From UBA2882 sp051877575 (GTDB taxonomy: Bacteria > Bacillota > Clostridia > Lachnospirales > Lachnospiraceae), in the NCBI GenBank assembly GCA_051877575.1, contig JBJEJA010000018.1, positions 1-15,241 of the forward strand: DNA of 15,241 nucleotides, written 5' to 3'. The stretch's first letter is position 1. Each line of letters begins with the position of its first letter. Below are positions 6,840-13,379 of the stretch, piece after piece. The notes below the pieces were generated by a model. That model saw nothing but the letters and a program-made list of their open reading frames with translations, had not been told where the DNA came from and did no database searches. Both the position numbers and the translations under genes were made by a program.

Positions 6840-6872
6840 GACCTGCTCCAACTATTAAAATCGGAGCAGATC
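6840..6872 (-). terminator. Hairpin terminator of the DUF2589/endolysin operon
   Basis: On the minus strand GATCTGCTCC pairs with GGAGCAGGTC over a 13-nt loop. The 10-bp stem includes one G-U pair, which makes it better on this strand than on the other. It lies about 50 bp after the STAS gene stop. The following sequence is only moderately T-rich. Confidence 0.6.
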
Positions 6873-6920
6873 GTTTATTTTTTAATATGCAAAAATGCAA
6901 AAGTCTGATTTCTCCTCCGT

Positions 6921-7220
6921 TCATCGGATATTCAAAAGTTTTTTGAATCCCGTTATCTCAAATACATCTCTGACATTCTGGTTTGCGTGGCATATTGTCA
7001 TTTTTCCGCCCTTTTTCGTCATCTTCTTTGTTGTTGCAAGCAATACTCTAAGCCCTGCGGAGGACAAATATTCCAGCTTTTTCATATCAATTATAAGTTC
7101 CGACGTGTCCCCCAGTTCTTTATCCAACGCTTTTTGAAGTTCGGGTGCAGTAGTCGTATCCAGTCTGCCGGTCAAATATAAGATAAGCTCTTTTTCTTTT
7201 TTCTCCAGTTCTATCTGCAC
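6921..7220 (-). CDS. STAS-domain anti-sigma-factor antagonist (SpoIIAA/RsbV-like)
   Basis: A 99-residue single STAS domain, the full length of SpoIIAA or RsbV. Visible features: LILYLTGRLDTTTAPELQKAL (12-32), the hydrophobic strand LIIDMKKLEYL (42-52), the phospho-acceptor loop SSAGLR (53-58; Ser54 aligns with the phosphorylated serine of SpoIIAA) and the C-terminal VFEITGFKKLL helix. In known systems the unphosphorylated form binds a serine-kinase anti-sigma factor. No such kinase or phosphatase is encoded here, so the partner must lie elsewhere or the domain has another role. The start is a GTG at 7220 with GGAGG upstream; it overlaps the preceding gene by 10 bp and closes the seven-gene operon. 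Confidence 0.88.
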   Translation of the reverse strand: MQIELEKKEKELILYLTGRLDTTTAPELQKALDKELGDTSELIIDMKKLEYLSSAGLRVLLATTKKMTKKGGKMTICHANQNVRDVFEITGFKKLLNIR

Positions 7221-7504
7221 GTTCCGTCTCCTCCTTCCTCATCCCATGAAGGCTTTCTTTCAAAGCCCACATGATAGGTAATCTTTTCCATGCTTAGTTC
7301 ATGTTCTCCCACCATATACCGCCCAATCGTAATGTCCTTCCCAATGATAACGCCTTTGGGATAATCATTCAGGCATCGGTTTAAAAGCGCTGCCTGTGCT
7401 TCTTTGGATTGATCAGACAATGGATTATTGGGATTTACGCTGCCGATAGGCACCAATTTAATGTAATGAATATCTGTCAGTGCAGTCTTTTCCTCTTTTT
7501 TCAC
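7211..7504 (-). CDS. Conserved-looking 97-residue protein of the DUF2589 locus, unknown
   Basis: A small soluble protein of 97 residues with no membrane segment or known catalytic motif. The core reads KLVPIGSVNPNNPLS (15-29), ALLNRCLNDYPKG (39-51) and VIIGKDITIGRYMVGEHELS (52-71), then MEKITYHVGFERKP. This is mostly beta with several glycines, as in a compact beta-sandwich. The start is a GTG at 7504 with AAAGGAGG directly upstream; the frame stays open 19 codons further to another GTG, but that one has no ribosome site. It overlaps the STAS gene by 10 bp and follows the second DUF2589 gene after a 96-bp spacer with two hairpins. I do not recognise the family with certainty; its position points to a partner of the DUF2589 proteins. 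Confidence 0.75.
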   Translation of the reverse strand: MKKEEKTALTDIHYIKLVPIGSVNPNNPLSDQSKEAQAALLNRCLNDYPKGVIIGKDITIGRYMVGEHELSMEKITYHVGFERKPSWDEEGGDGTCR

Positions 7505-7552
7505 AGCTCCTCCTTTCCGCCTTACAGCTTTTTCTGCCGCCCGGAGCTTTTG

Positions 7553-7587
7553 GTCCGCCACCGGACGGCAGTATCGGTTTTCCCGAT
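7553..7587 (-). promoter_or_regulatory. Two small hairpins in the widest spacer of the operon
   Basis: Between the second DUF2589 gene and the 97-residue gene the 96-bp gap holds ATCGG with CCGAT (7573-7577, 7583-7587) and GTCCG with CGGAC (7553-7557, 7562-7566). No T run follows. They may set mRNA stability so that downstream genes are expressed differently. An overlapping 44-codon frame (7458-7592, minus strand, beginning MESGKPILPS) crosses the spacer, but its ribosome site is poorly spaced. Confidence 0.35.
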
Positions 7588-7600
7588 TCCATAAAGCAAT

Positions 7601-8797
7601 TTAACCCTCTGATTTGTTTTCCGGAAGCGTTGCTTTTGTTCTGCCGGCTACGGCATCACTGTACTCTGCCTTCTTATCAAACAATTCCTTCTCAATCTGA
7701 CTGATATTACGCTGGCTGGTTACGGCATTCTTCTGTGCTTCGGAAAGTGCGGTATAATAAGTCTCACTGCTTTCATACCGGACAACCTTACCTTCCTCAT
7801 CCACTGCCTTTAATGCAAACATCTCGGATACGCCCTCCGGTGTCTCGCCGCTGTCAGCGATCATCTTAACCAGATCTCCTGCCTGATTCATAAAGGAACT
7901 CCAACTCTGGTTTACTTCATCCATATTCCGGCTGTATTCAAGCTGCAATTTTTCGGCATCTTCTTTTTCTTTTTCTGCTGCTCTCTTTTCATCCTCCGAT
8001 TCCGCCTGCTCAATCCTTTTGTCAATCTCCTTAATATCCACTGCATTTAACAGTCTGGTAATGGTTCCCTGATATGCATTGCGCTGGGATGTCCCTACTT
8101 TCTTTAACTGTACGATAATCGTATCCAGTCCATCCTGTGCTGCGGAGAGTCTGTTCTCGATCTGACTGATATCCTGACGAAGCACCTTTAAATTCTCCGC
8201 CTTAATTCTGGCCTGTTCGGAGAGGTTCTGTCCGTTACCATCCTTTAAGGTGCTGCCTACCAGCATAGGTGCAACATTTGCTGCCATCATGTCAAGCACT
8301 CGGGCAAGACCTTCCGGCGTGCCGTGATTGGTGGCTCTTACATCCACATGATATTTGGCAGAATTGTCGGAACTTCTGGTATTGGAACTATGTGCGCTGA
8401 CATTTCCCGTCACACTGACCTTTACAATACCGAGATTTACGGTACCGGAAATGGTTGCTCCCAGATCCATTGATTTTTCCGATTTCTCGCTCTGCTTTAC
8501 TTCCATGTCAAAAAGGATGTTGACCTCATCCACCTGTAAATTGGGAATAGGTACAATAGCCAGCATGGGGACATCCACCTTCATCTCGTCTAAGTTGCTG
8601 GTGCCGTCTTCATTCATGCTGCGTTTCTGGTAAGCAAATGCTACCGTACGCACCTTTCCGTCTGCGTCAAACCCTACCCTGTTGATAAAGTCTGCCGTAG
8701 AATTTGCAAGCTGTGTGCTTGCATCTGCCGCTGCCGATAACGGGCCGCCAATAAGCTGCTGCATATCCAGCCCGGCAAATTGTTCTGCGATTGCCAT
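7601..8797 (-). CDS. DUF2589 protein with long coiled-coil tail
   Basis: A 398-residue soluble protein. Residues 1-185 match the DUF2589 pattern: LIGGPLSAAADASTQLANST (15-34), FINRVGF (37-43), VDVPMLAIVPIPNLQVDEVNI (74-94) followed by a beta-rich segment, and EGLARVLDMMAANVAPML (162-179). Residues 195-395 are strongly helical and charged, with heptad-like runs (EQARIKAENLKVLRQDISQI, IEQAESEDEKRAAEKEKEDA), so an extended coiled coil is expected. There is no signal peptide or membrane helix. The start is the ATG at 8797, with AGAAGG 8 nt upstream. The first 180 residues are paralogous to the other DUF2589 protein of this operon. DUF2589 has no established function that I know; an assembly or scaffold role is only an inference from the coil. 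Confidence 0.85.
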   Translation of the reverse strand: MAIAEQFAGLDMQQLIGGPLSAAADASTQLANSTADFINRVGFDADGKVRTVAFAYQKRSMNEDGTSNLDEMKVDVPMLAIVPIPNLQVDEVNILFDMEVKQSEKSEKSMDLGATISGTVNLGIVKVSVTGNVSAHSSNTRSSDNSAKYHVDVRATNHGTPEGLARVLDMMAANVAPMLVGSTLKDGNGQNLSEQARIKAENLKVLRQDISQIENRLSAAQDGLDTIIVQLKKVGTSQRNAYQGTITRLLNAVDIKEIDKRIEQAESEDEKRAAEKEKEDAEKLQLEYSRNMDEVNQSWSSFMNQAGDLVKMIADSGETPEGVSEMFALKAVDEEGKVVRYESSETYYTALSEAQKNAVTSQRNISQIEKELFDKKAEYSDAVAGRTKATLPENKSEG

Positions 8798-8819
8798 AAT
8801 TATTACCTTCTTTCTTTTT

Positions 8820-9119
8820 TTATTTCTTAAGGGAGCGGGATTTCCCCAAAACACCCGTAAGACGATGCCATATCCGTCCCTGCATTCCCGATTTTCTTTT
8901 TGCAGAAACGGAACTAACTGCGGTAACGGTAACGGATTCTACCCATAAAATATTCGTTGCAGGAAGTTTCGTATCCATGAACAGACGCATATTCCATTCC
9001 GGGAGAAGCTGCATAAAATACTGCTGTATCTCTTCTCCCAATGGCCCATTTTGTAAAATTTCTGCTGCCTGTCCGGATGTTTTTTTCTCCGTTTCCGCCC
9101 CTTTTCGGTTTTTATTCAT
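8820..9119 (-). CDS. 99-residue protein between the DUF2589 genes, unknown
   Basis: A small protein that begins with a basic, polar stretch (MNKNRKGAETEKKTSGQAAE). It continues with GPLGEEIQQYFMQLLPEWNM (about 25-44) and a beta-like segment LPATNILWVESVTVTAVSSV (52-71), and ends very basic (KRKSGMQGRIWHRL, GVLGKSRSLKK). It has no transmembrane helix or known motif. The start is uncertain: the ATG at 9119 overlaps the preceding stop (ATGAATAA), and in-frame ATGs at 9125 and 9137 are possible. It is packed between the two DUF2589 genes, with an 8-bp overlap on one side and a 22-bp gap on the other, so it should be made in step with them. The basic tail could bind nucleic acid or an acidic surface; this is speculative. 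Confidence 0.65.
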   Translation of the reverse strand: MNKNRKGAETEKKTSGQAAEILQNGPLGEEIQQYFMQLLPEWNMRLFMDTKLPATNILWVESVTVTAVSSVSAKRKSGMQGRIWHRLTGVLGKSRSLKK

Positions 9120-9981
9120 AATCATTTTCCAGTCCATATTTGATCTCCATATTCATAATCTCTTCCTGATACTCCATGATACGGTTGACCACATTGGACT
9201 GCGCCATCAAATACTTATCTTTATCAAATTCATAGGTATCCTCATCAAATGCATCTTTACTGATCTGATGCAGTCTTTCCTGTTCAGCAATCATGTCGGA
9301 TATCTTCTGATGGAGCTGATTTAATTTACTGATTTTAGCCCTCAGCTTTTTGGTCTGTAAAAGTACATCCCTCTGTTCATCGGAGCCCAGATCTCCGCTT
9401 ACTGCCACGGGTCTGGAATCCAGTTTCTTCGCTACCTGGCTGGAGCTAAGCGCATCCGTAAGTCGCAGGATGCCCTCTGTTGCCGGAATAGATGCAATTT
9501 GTAATTTATAGGACACTTTCGGCAGGAAATCGCTTTCCCTTTGGGAAGGGGCGCATATCCGTGCATTGATTTTGCTTTCTCCCGTTTCTTCGTTATTTAC
9601 TGCTTTGATTTCCGTAGAGAAATCTATTTCCGCTTTTTCCACATTCAGATTGGCGACGGGGACAATGGATAAAAGCGGTACCTGCACCTGCAGGCTGTCC
9701 ACGCTGAACCCATCCTCTGCCTCCGGTCTCAACTGATCATAAGCGATATTGATATTATTCAGATGAATAGTCTCCTCCTGACCACTCTGTTTGCTGGTTC
9801 CCATGCTTTTGATAGCATCCACAATCTGTGCCCGGAGCTTGTGATTCGATTGTGCCAGCGCATGCAAGGGTGCATAAACCAGATCATCCAGTGGGATAAA
9901 ATCATTGTCCATAATCTCCCCCATCTTTTTTTCTTCCTCCGGTTCCGTTATTCCTTTGGTTGTTCCTTTTTTGTAGGGCAT
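9112..9981 (-). CDS. DUF2589 protein, shorter paralogue
   Basis: A 289-residue soluble protein, clearly related to the longer DUF2589 protein of the same operon. After a polar N-terminus, PLDDLVYAPLHALAQSN (30-46) corresponds to its LIGGPL region. LQVQVPLLSIVPVANLNVEKAEIDF (97-121) matches its VDVPMLAIVPIPNL strand pair, and PATEGILRLTDALSSSQVAKKL (166-187) matches its EGLARVLDMM helix. Residues 200-280 are helical and heptad-like (QTKKLRAKISKLNQLHQKIS). The start is probably the ATG at 9981, with GGGAGGAG upstream; the ATG at 10002 forms an ATGA overlap with the previous gene, and ATGs at 9924 and 9912 are also possible. The shared domain with different coil lengths suggests two subunits of one assembly. 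Function unknown. Confidence 0.82.
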   Translation of the reverse strand: MPYKKGTTKGITEPEEEKKMGEIMDNDFIPLDDLVYAPLHALAQSNHKLRAQIVDAIKSMGTSKQSGQEETIHLNNINIAYDQLRPEAEDGFSVDSLQVQVPLLSIVPVANLNVEKAEIDFSTEIKAVNNEETGESKINARICAPSQRESDFLPKVSYKLQIASIPATEGILRLTDALSSSQVAKKLDSRPVAVSGDLGSDEQRDVLLQTKKLRAKISKLNQLHQKISDMIAEQERLHQISKDAFDEDTYEFDKDKYLMAQSNVVNRIMEYQEEIMNMEIKYGLENDYE

Positions 9982-9998
9982 CCTGCTCTCCTCCCGCT

Positions 9999-10793
9999 TC
10001 ATCGGTCCGCTTGCAGCTGAACAAACTGACCCTGTATATAATTAAAATAATATACCTCCTGAATTGTTGCTTTTTCCATTTCGGGCTTTAATGCCCCAAT
10101 GCTGCTTTCATATACAAAAAGCCCGTTTTCCTCTGACGTATATACAAAGACACCGCTTTGGTCAAAATTACTTCCGCCACCTTTCGTCGCCTCCACAAGC
10201 ATCGTCATTACATTAGAATCATTCGGTCCGAGGATAAATCCTTCATAACAAATTGACAGATTGTCAAATGCGTCAAACCCTTCACCGATAGAACGATTGG
10301 TCGATCGATCTCCTCTTTTCAAATTGTATTTCTCATTATTCATTAGATCCAAAATATGATTCAGGCAGCTTTCCACGCATAGCATTATTTGCATCAGATC
10401 CCCATCTTTTCTTAACATATCCTCAATAAATACCAGATAAGGCCTATATGGGTTATCTGTATCAAATAAATCTCTCAGCTCTTCTACCCAGCTTTTTCCT
10501 TCTGTATTATTGGGATACACCCCAACAACCGCCGAAATTATTCCACGAACATAATGTATTGTTTCTCCTGCCAATGCTTCACTTCTGGGAGTACCGGCAT
10601 AAACATTGGCAAGGAAAAAGTTCAACGCATTTATCAGTGCGCTCGCCATCACTTTAAAACTTACCCTGTGACAGATATCCGTATCTTTTCCTCCTTCCTG
10701 AAAATACTTTATTGTATCTGCATGAAAATCAAATCTCCCTGCATAAACAAACCAAAATTTATCACCCTGCTGCTGTAATTTTATTCCTTTCAT
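9999..10793 (-). CDS. 264-residue soluble protein, unknown
   Basis: I recognise no family. The N-terminal sequence KLQQQGDKFWFVYAGRFDFHADTI suggests a beta start. It is followed by a helical middle (SFKVMASALINALNFFLANV, RPYLVFIEDMLRKD, QIMLCVESCLNHILDLMNNE) and a glycine-rich beta C-terminus (GGGSNFDQSGVFVYTSEENG, VYESSIGALKPEME, VYYFNYIQGQFVQLQ). No signal peptide or clear transmembrane helix. The ATG at 10793 has AAGGAGG 8 nt upstream. It lies 13 bp after the endolysin gene and at most 17 bp before the first DUF2589 gene, so it is an integral part of the operon. The middle segment could be a protein-interaction helical bundle. Confidence 0.72.
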   Translation of the reverse strand: MKGIKLQQQGDKFWFVYAGRFDFHADTIKYFQEGGKDTDICHRVSFKVMASALINALNFFLANVYAGTPRSEALAGETIHYVRGIISAVVGVYPNNTEGKSWVEELRDLFDTDNPYRPYLVFIEDMLRKDGDLMQIMLCVESCLNHILDLMNNEKYNLKRGDRSTNRSIGEGFDAFDNLSICYEGFILGPNDSNVMTMLVEATKGGGSNFDQSGVFVYTSEENGLFVYESSIGALKPEMEKATIQEVYYFNYIQGQFVQLQADR

Positions 10794-10806
10794 CTCTTTT
10801 TCCTCC

Positions 10807-12186
10807 TTAACTCAAAAATAATGCTCTTTCTTCTTCTCTGCGGCGGGTCAGGCCTGCCAGTACTTTACCGCCGCCTTTATTGTAAGCAAGCAGCTTGTCC
10901 GCTATGGTAGCGGCATCTCTCCCCGATACCAGTTTCTGAAGGCTTCCGTTTCCGCAGTTATAACAAAAGCTGGTCAGCGCATCAAACTGATTTTGATTTA
11001 AGGAGAAACCAATTAGTCCTTTTCTCACACTGGCATTGACATAACCGCTGTATTTCTTCAAATCCTCTTTTAAGAGTGCTTTTGCAGCTTCCACAGAAGG
11101 AAGTGTCTGTCCCTCTCTGACTCCGGCTGTATGCCCATATCCGATTGTCCACACACCGGCAGGACATTTGTAAGCTTGCAGCCTGCAGCCCTCATATTTT
11201 GCAATCAGTTCAACACCACGGTCGGAAACAGACATTTCTCCCGTTCCCGCAGATTTCGGAGCTGCCTGAGATGCTGCAGTCACCGGCGGTCTTGCAGTGG
11301 TGGTCTGTGTCACTGCTTTTTGCTGCGGTACAGAATCTGCCGCAACCAGATATCTCACATTTACCGGGCTGTTGATTGCCCTCGTTCCGCTAACATTCCG
11401 ATCAATGACCGCTCTGTCTCCGCTGACTGATTTTACAATCCATTTTTCATTCAATACCCAGCTTGGCATTTCCTTTCCCGTGTAATAAACGGCATTCGGC
11501 GCAAGTGTTACCACACAGCCTGCAACAATGTTACCTGCAATTGAAGGATTCGACTTCGGCTGTGTCTCGGCAGGAGCTTTTGTTTCTACTGTTACACCTT
11601 CTTTCGCGCCTTCCATTGCCGCCTTTACATCCTTGCGAAAGCCATCCATGGTATAGCCGCAGGGAATACCCTTCCAAAGATGATCCGGATCTCCGTGACC
11701 GGATGCAATCTTTCTGTCATGCCCCTCTTTGTGGCTGATGACGACCCCATCTGCAAGGGGATCAAGCTGATACTTTTTACACAGATAAGCAAACAACTCT
11801 ACTGCTGTTTCGTATGTACGTTTTACAACCGCTTTTGCCTTTTCCGTGTCAGTACACATAAAAGTTGCCCCGCCGGTATATTTGATACATCCGGGCTCAC
11901 ACATTTCTACTCCGATATGCGTGTTATTGGCAGAACCGTTATTACCCGAACCGCTGTGCCATGCCCTGTGATCCCACGGAAGTGTCTGATAAACTTTTCC
12001 CGTATTTCCGTCAATGAACGCATGGACACAAGCTCTGGAAGCTTCCGCATTGTTCCATTTCTTTACAAAGGTTTCTGCAGACGGCTGCGGACATCCTACG
12101 CTGTGAAGCATCAATCCCTTTACCGTAATTGTCTTCCCTGCTTTATAGCAGGGATTTTGTGTCAAAATACTTTCCACAATTTCCAT
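10807..12186 (-). CDS. Bifunctional endolysin: amidase_2 - SH3-like - GH24 lysozyme
   Basis: A 459-residue cell-wall hydrolase with two catalytic domains. Residues 20-180 are an N-acetylmuramoyl-L-alanine amidase of the Amidase_2 type: GLMLHSVG (zinc ligand His28), HIGVEMCE (90-97) and the ISHKEGH / SGHGDPDHLW pair (150-171; His152, His164 and Asp166 are candidate ligand or catalytic residues). Residues 218-282 look like an SH3-type wall-binding domain. After a Pro/Thr/Ala linker (288-318), residues 320-459 are a GH24 lysozyme with YEG (Glu332) and WTIGYGHT (346-353); Cys341 stands where T4 lysozyme has Asp20, as in many phage enzymes. There is no signal peptide, as in phage endolysins. The second ATG (12186) is chosen because GGAGG lies 8 nt upstream. 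It leads the DUF2589 operon, with no phage genes or holin nearby. Confidence 0.92.
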   Translation of the reverse strand: MEIVESILTQNPCYKAGKTITVKGLMLHSVGCPQPSAETFVKKWNNAEASRACVHAFIDGNTGKVYQTLPWDHRAWHSGSGNNGSANNTHIGVEMCEPGCIKYTGGATFMCTDTEKAKAVVKRTYETAVELFAYLCKKYQLDPLADGVVISHKEGHDRKIASGHGDPDHLWKGIPCGYTMDGFRKDVKAAMEGAKEGVTVETKAPAETQPKSNPSIAGNIVAGCVVTLAPNAVYYTGKEMPSWVLNEKWIVKSVSGDRAVIDRNVSGTRAINSPVNVRYLVAADSVPQQKAVTQTTTARPPVTAASQAAPKSAGTGEMSVSDRGVELIAKYEGCRLQAYKCPAGVWTIGYGHTAGVREGQTLPSVEAAKALLKEDLKKYSGYVNASVRKGLIGFSLNQNQFDALTSFCYNCGNGSLQKLVSGRDAATIADKLLAYNKGGGKVLAGLTRRREEERALFLS

Positions 12187-12365
12187 TTTCATTTCCTCCC
12201 ATTCTATGAAACCGTTTCATTATTGCTTACAAACGCAGAATATAAAAACCGGTTTGTGATTTCCTTAATTTGAGAAGAAAGCAGTGATTCCTGAGGATAA
12301 ATGACGAATTGTAAATATCATTGCTGCGATTTCTCCCGTTTCAATCTATTGTATAAAGCCATTCT
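12187..12365 (-). promoter_or_regulatory. Intergenic region before the endolysin operon with two palindromes
   Basis: The 179 bp between the LytTR gene and the endolysin gene hold no gene. ATGAAACCGTTTCAT (12206-12220) is a perfect 7-bp-arm palindrome just before the ribosome site. AAACCGGTTT (12246-12255) is a related 10-bp palindrome. On the minus strand TACAAT occurs twice, 40 bp apart. The best promoter I can find (TTAAGG, 18 bp, TATATT) is poor, so the operon may depend on an activator or be read through from the LytTR gene. No terminator is visible in the gap. Confidence 0.5.
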
Positions 12366-13073
12366 TCACCTATCCTTTCTTAACCGTTGCATTTTATGCA
12401 TTATCCCTTCTTTGACATTTGTATAGATCCTGTATGGAATCGTTAAAACATCCCCGTTATCCATTTCCAGTTCATTTTTCTGGATGCTATGTATATGATT
12501 TACATTAACGATATAGCCTCTTTGTATCCGCATAAATATCTCCGGCAGGCACTGCTCCAGCCGTTTTAAAGAATCCCTGCTCTCGACCTCATATTCCCTG
12601 CAATGCCAAATCACATTATTATGTGCGGATTCTATATATAAGACTTCTGTCTCCTCCGGAAAATAGGTAACTCCGTTAAGCCCCTGCACTTCACACAAAA
12701 GTCTTGCCGACTTTGAACCGTAAATATGGATATATTCGGCCATTCCGTTGCACATACAGACTACAATTTCATAGGGTGTTTCCCCATCCTGATCTGTACT
12801 CTGATTGCTGCCAATACAAAAAGTACCGCTTACGATATATACCTGCCCCGCTATTTTTCTCACATAGTAATTCCGGTGCCTGATCTGCTCGTTTGGTCCC
12901 TTGCAACTGCGTATCGCATTTCGGATATGCGAACAATATACCCCATACCCCCGCAAGTGATTAAACTGCCATTCCATATCACTCCTGCAGTGTGAAACCG
13001 TACCTGTCGCTTTCTGGAAAATTTCTTGTATGATCATTATTGTTTTTCTGATTAATTCCTCTCTTTCATTCAT
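12366..13073 (-). CDS. LytTR-family regulator with probable NTF2/SnoaL-like N-domain
   Basis: A 235-residue DNA-binding regulator. Residues 130-232 are a LytTR domain: EVLYIESAHNNVIWHCRE (143-160) and FMRIQRGYIVNVNHIHSIQK (180-199), the usual 'F.R.hRsyiVN...I' signature. Residues 1-120 are not a receiver domain. Their pattern, an N-terminal helix then strands ending in MAEYIHIYGS (111-120), resembles the NTF2/SnoaL-like domains often fused to LytTR in Clostridia; this part is inference. The ATG at 13073 has GGGGA 9 nt upstream; the frame is open further upstream but runs through a terminator hairpin. It sits directly upstream of the endolysin/DUF2589 operon on the same strand, making it the best candidate controller. 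Confidence 0.8.
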   Translation of the reverse strand: MNEREELIRKTIMIIQEIFQKATGTVSHCRSDMEWQFNHLRGYGVYCSHIRNAIRSCKGPNEQIRHRNYYVRKIAGQVYIVSGTFCIGSNQSTDQDGETPYEIVVCMCNGMAEYIHIYGSKSARLLCEVQGLNGVTYFPEETEVLYIESAHNNVIWHCREYEVESRDSLKRLEQCLPEIFMRIQRGYIVNVNHIHSIQKNELEMDNGDVLTIPYRIYTNVKEGIMHKMQRLRKDR

Positions 13074-13190
13074 CCCGGATATTCCCCTATCATGTATGGC
13101 GGATCCGACTCCGCGTATTCCAAACAACTTACACAAACTCCGTACCGAAATCCCGGAATCGGGATCAATGCACGTCATAGAGGGATGAAC

Positions 13191-13223
13191 GAAAAAACAG
13201 ACAGTGTTTTTCCACACTGTCTG
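13191..13223 (-). terminator. Strong intrinsic terminator in the LytTR gene leader
   Basis: On the minus strand CAGACAGTGT (from 13223) pairs perfectly with ACACTGTCTG over a 6-nt loop, followed at once by six T (13192-13197). It is a textbook Rho-independent terminator, 118 bp before the LytTR ATG. The response regulator gene already has its own terminator further upstream, and no promoter is obvious after this one, so it may act as an attenuator. Confidence 0.85.
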
Positions 13224-13288
13224 CCATGTCAAATATTATTCTTATCATTCAAACCTGTTGCTTCAAACACTATAAGTGGTACAGAATA

Positions 13289-13305
13289 TGGATAATTATT
13301 ATCCA
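13289..13305. repeat. 17-bp palindrome, possible operator
   Basis: TGGATAATTATTATCCA has perfect 8-bp arms around one central base, lying between the response regulator terminator and the attenuator-like terminator. The region 13074-13379 holds no convincing gene: only this palindrome, two terminators, a small ATCCCG/CGGGAT stem (13150-13165) and a doubtful 27-codon frame (13165-13248, minus strand) that runs through the second terminator. Confidence 0.5.
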
Positions 13306-13332
13306 CAAAGGCCGTTACAATAGTGTTACTGC

Positions 13333-13357
13333 AAAAAAAAGAAGGCATTCCCTGCCT
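13333..13357 (-). terminator. Intrinsic terminator of the response regulator gene
   Basis: On the minus strand AGGCA pairs with TGCCT over a 5-nt loop, followed by TCTTTTTTTT (13333-13342). It starts 22 bp after the response regulator stop. The stem is short but the T run is long. Confidence 0.7.
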
Positions 13358-13379
13358 CCCGGATATCTCAACTCCTGTC

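Noticed and set aside
6921..12186. Remnant prophage lysis module
   Set aside because: Only the endolysin is phage-like; no holin, tail, portal, terminase, integrase or attachment-site repeat is visible in the window.
12206..12220. CcpA cre site
   Set aside because: The palindrome resembles cre, but the TGAAA and TTTCA halves are one base too close.
11680..12273. 197-codon plus-strand open frame antisense to the endolysin gene
   Set aside because: It is a shadow of the strongly supported amidase domain, with no ribosome site and no recognisable protein features.
13074..13232. 53-residue N-terminal extension of the LytTR regulator from a TTG
   Set aside because: It would be translated through a strong intrinsic terminator; the ATG at 13073 has an acceptable ribosome site.
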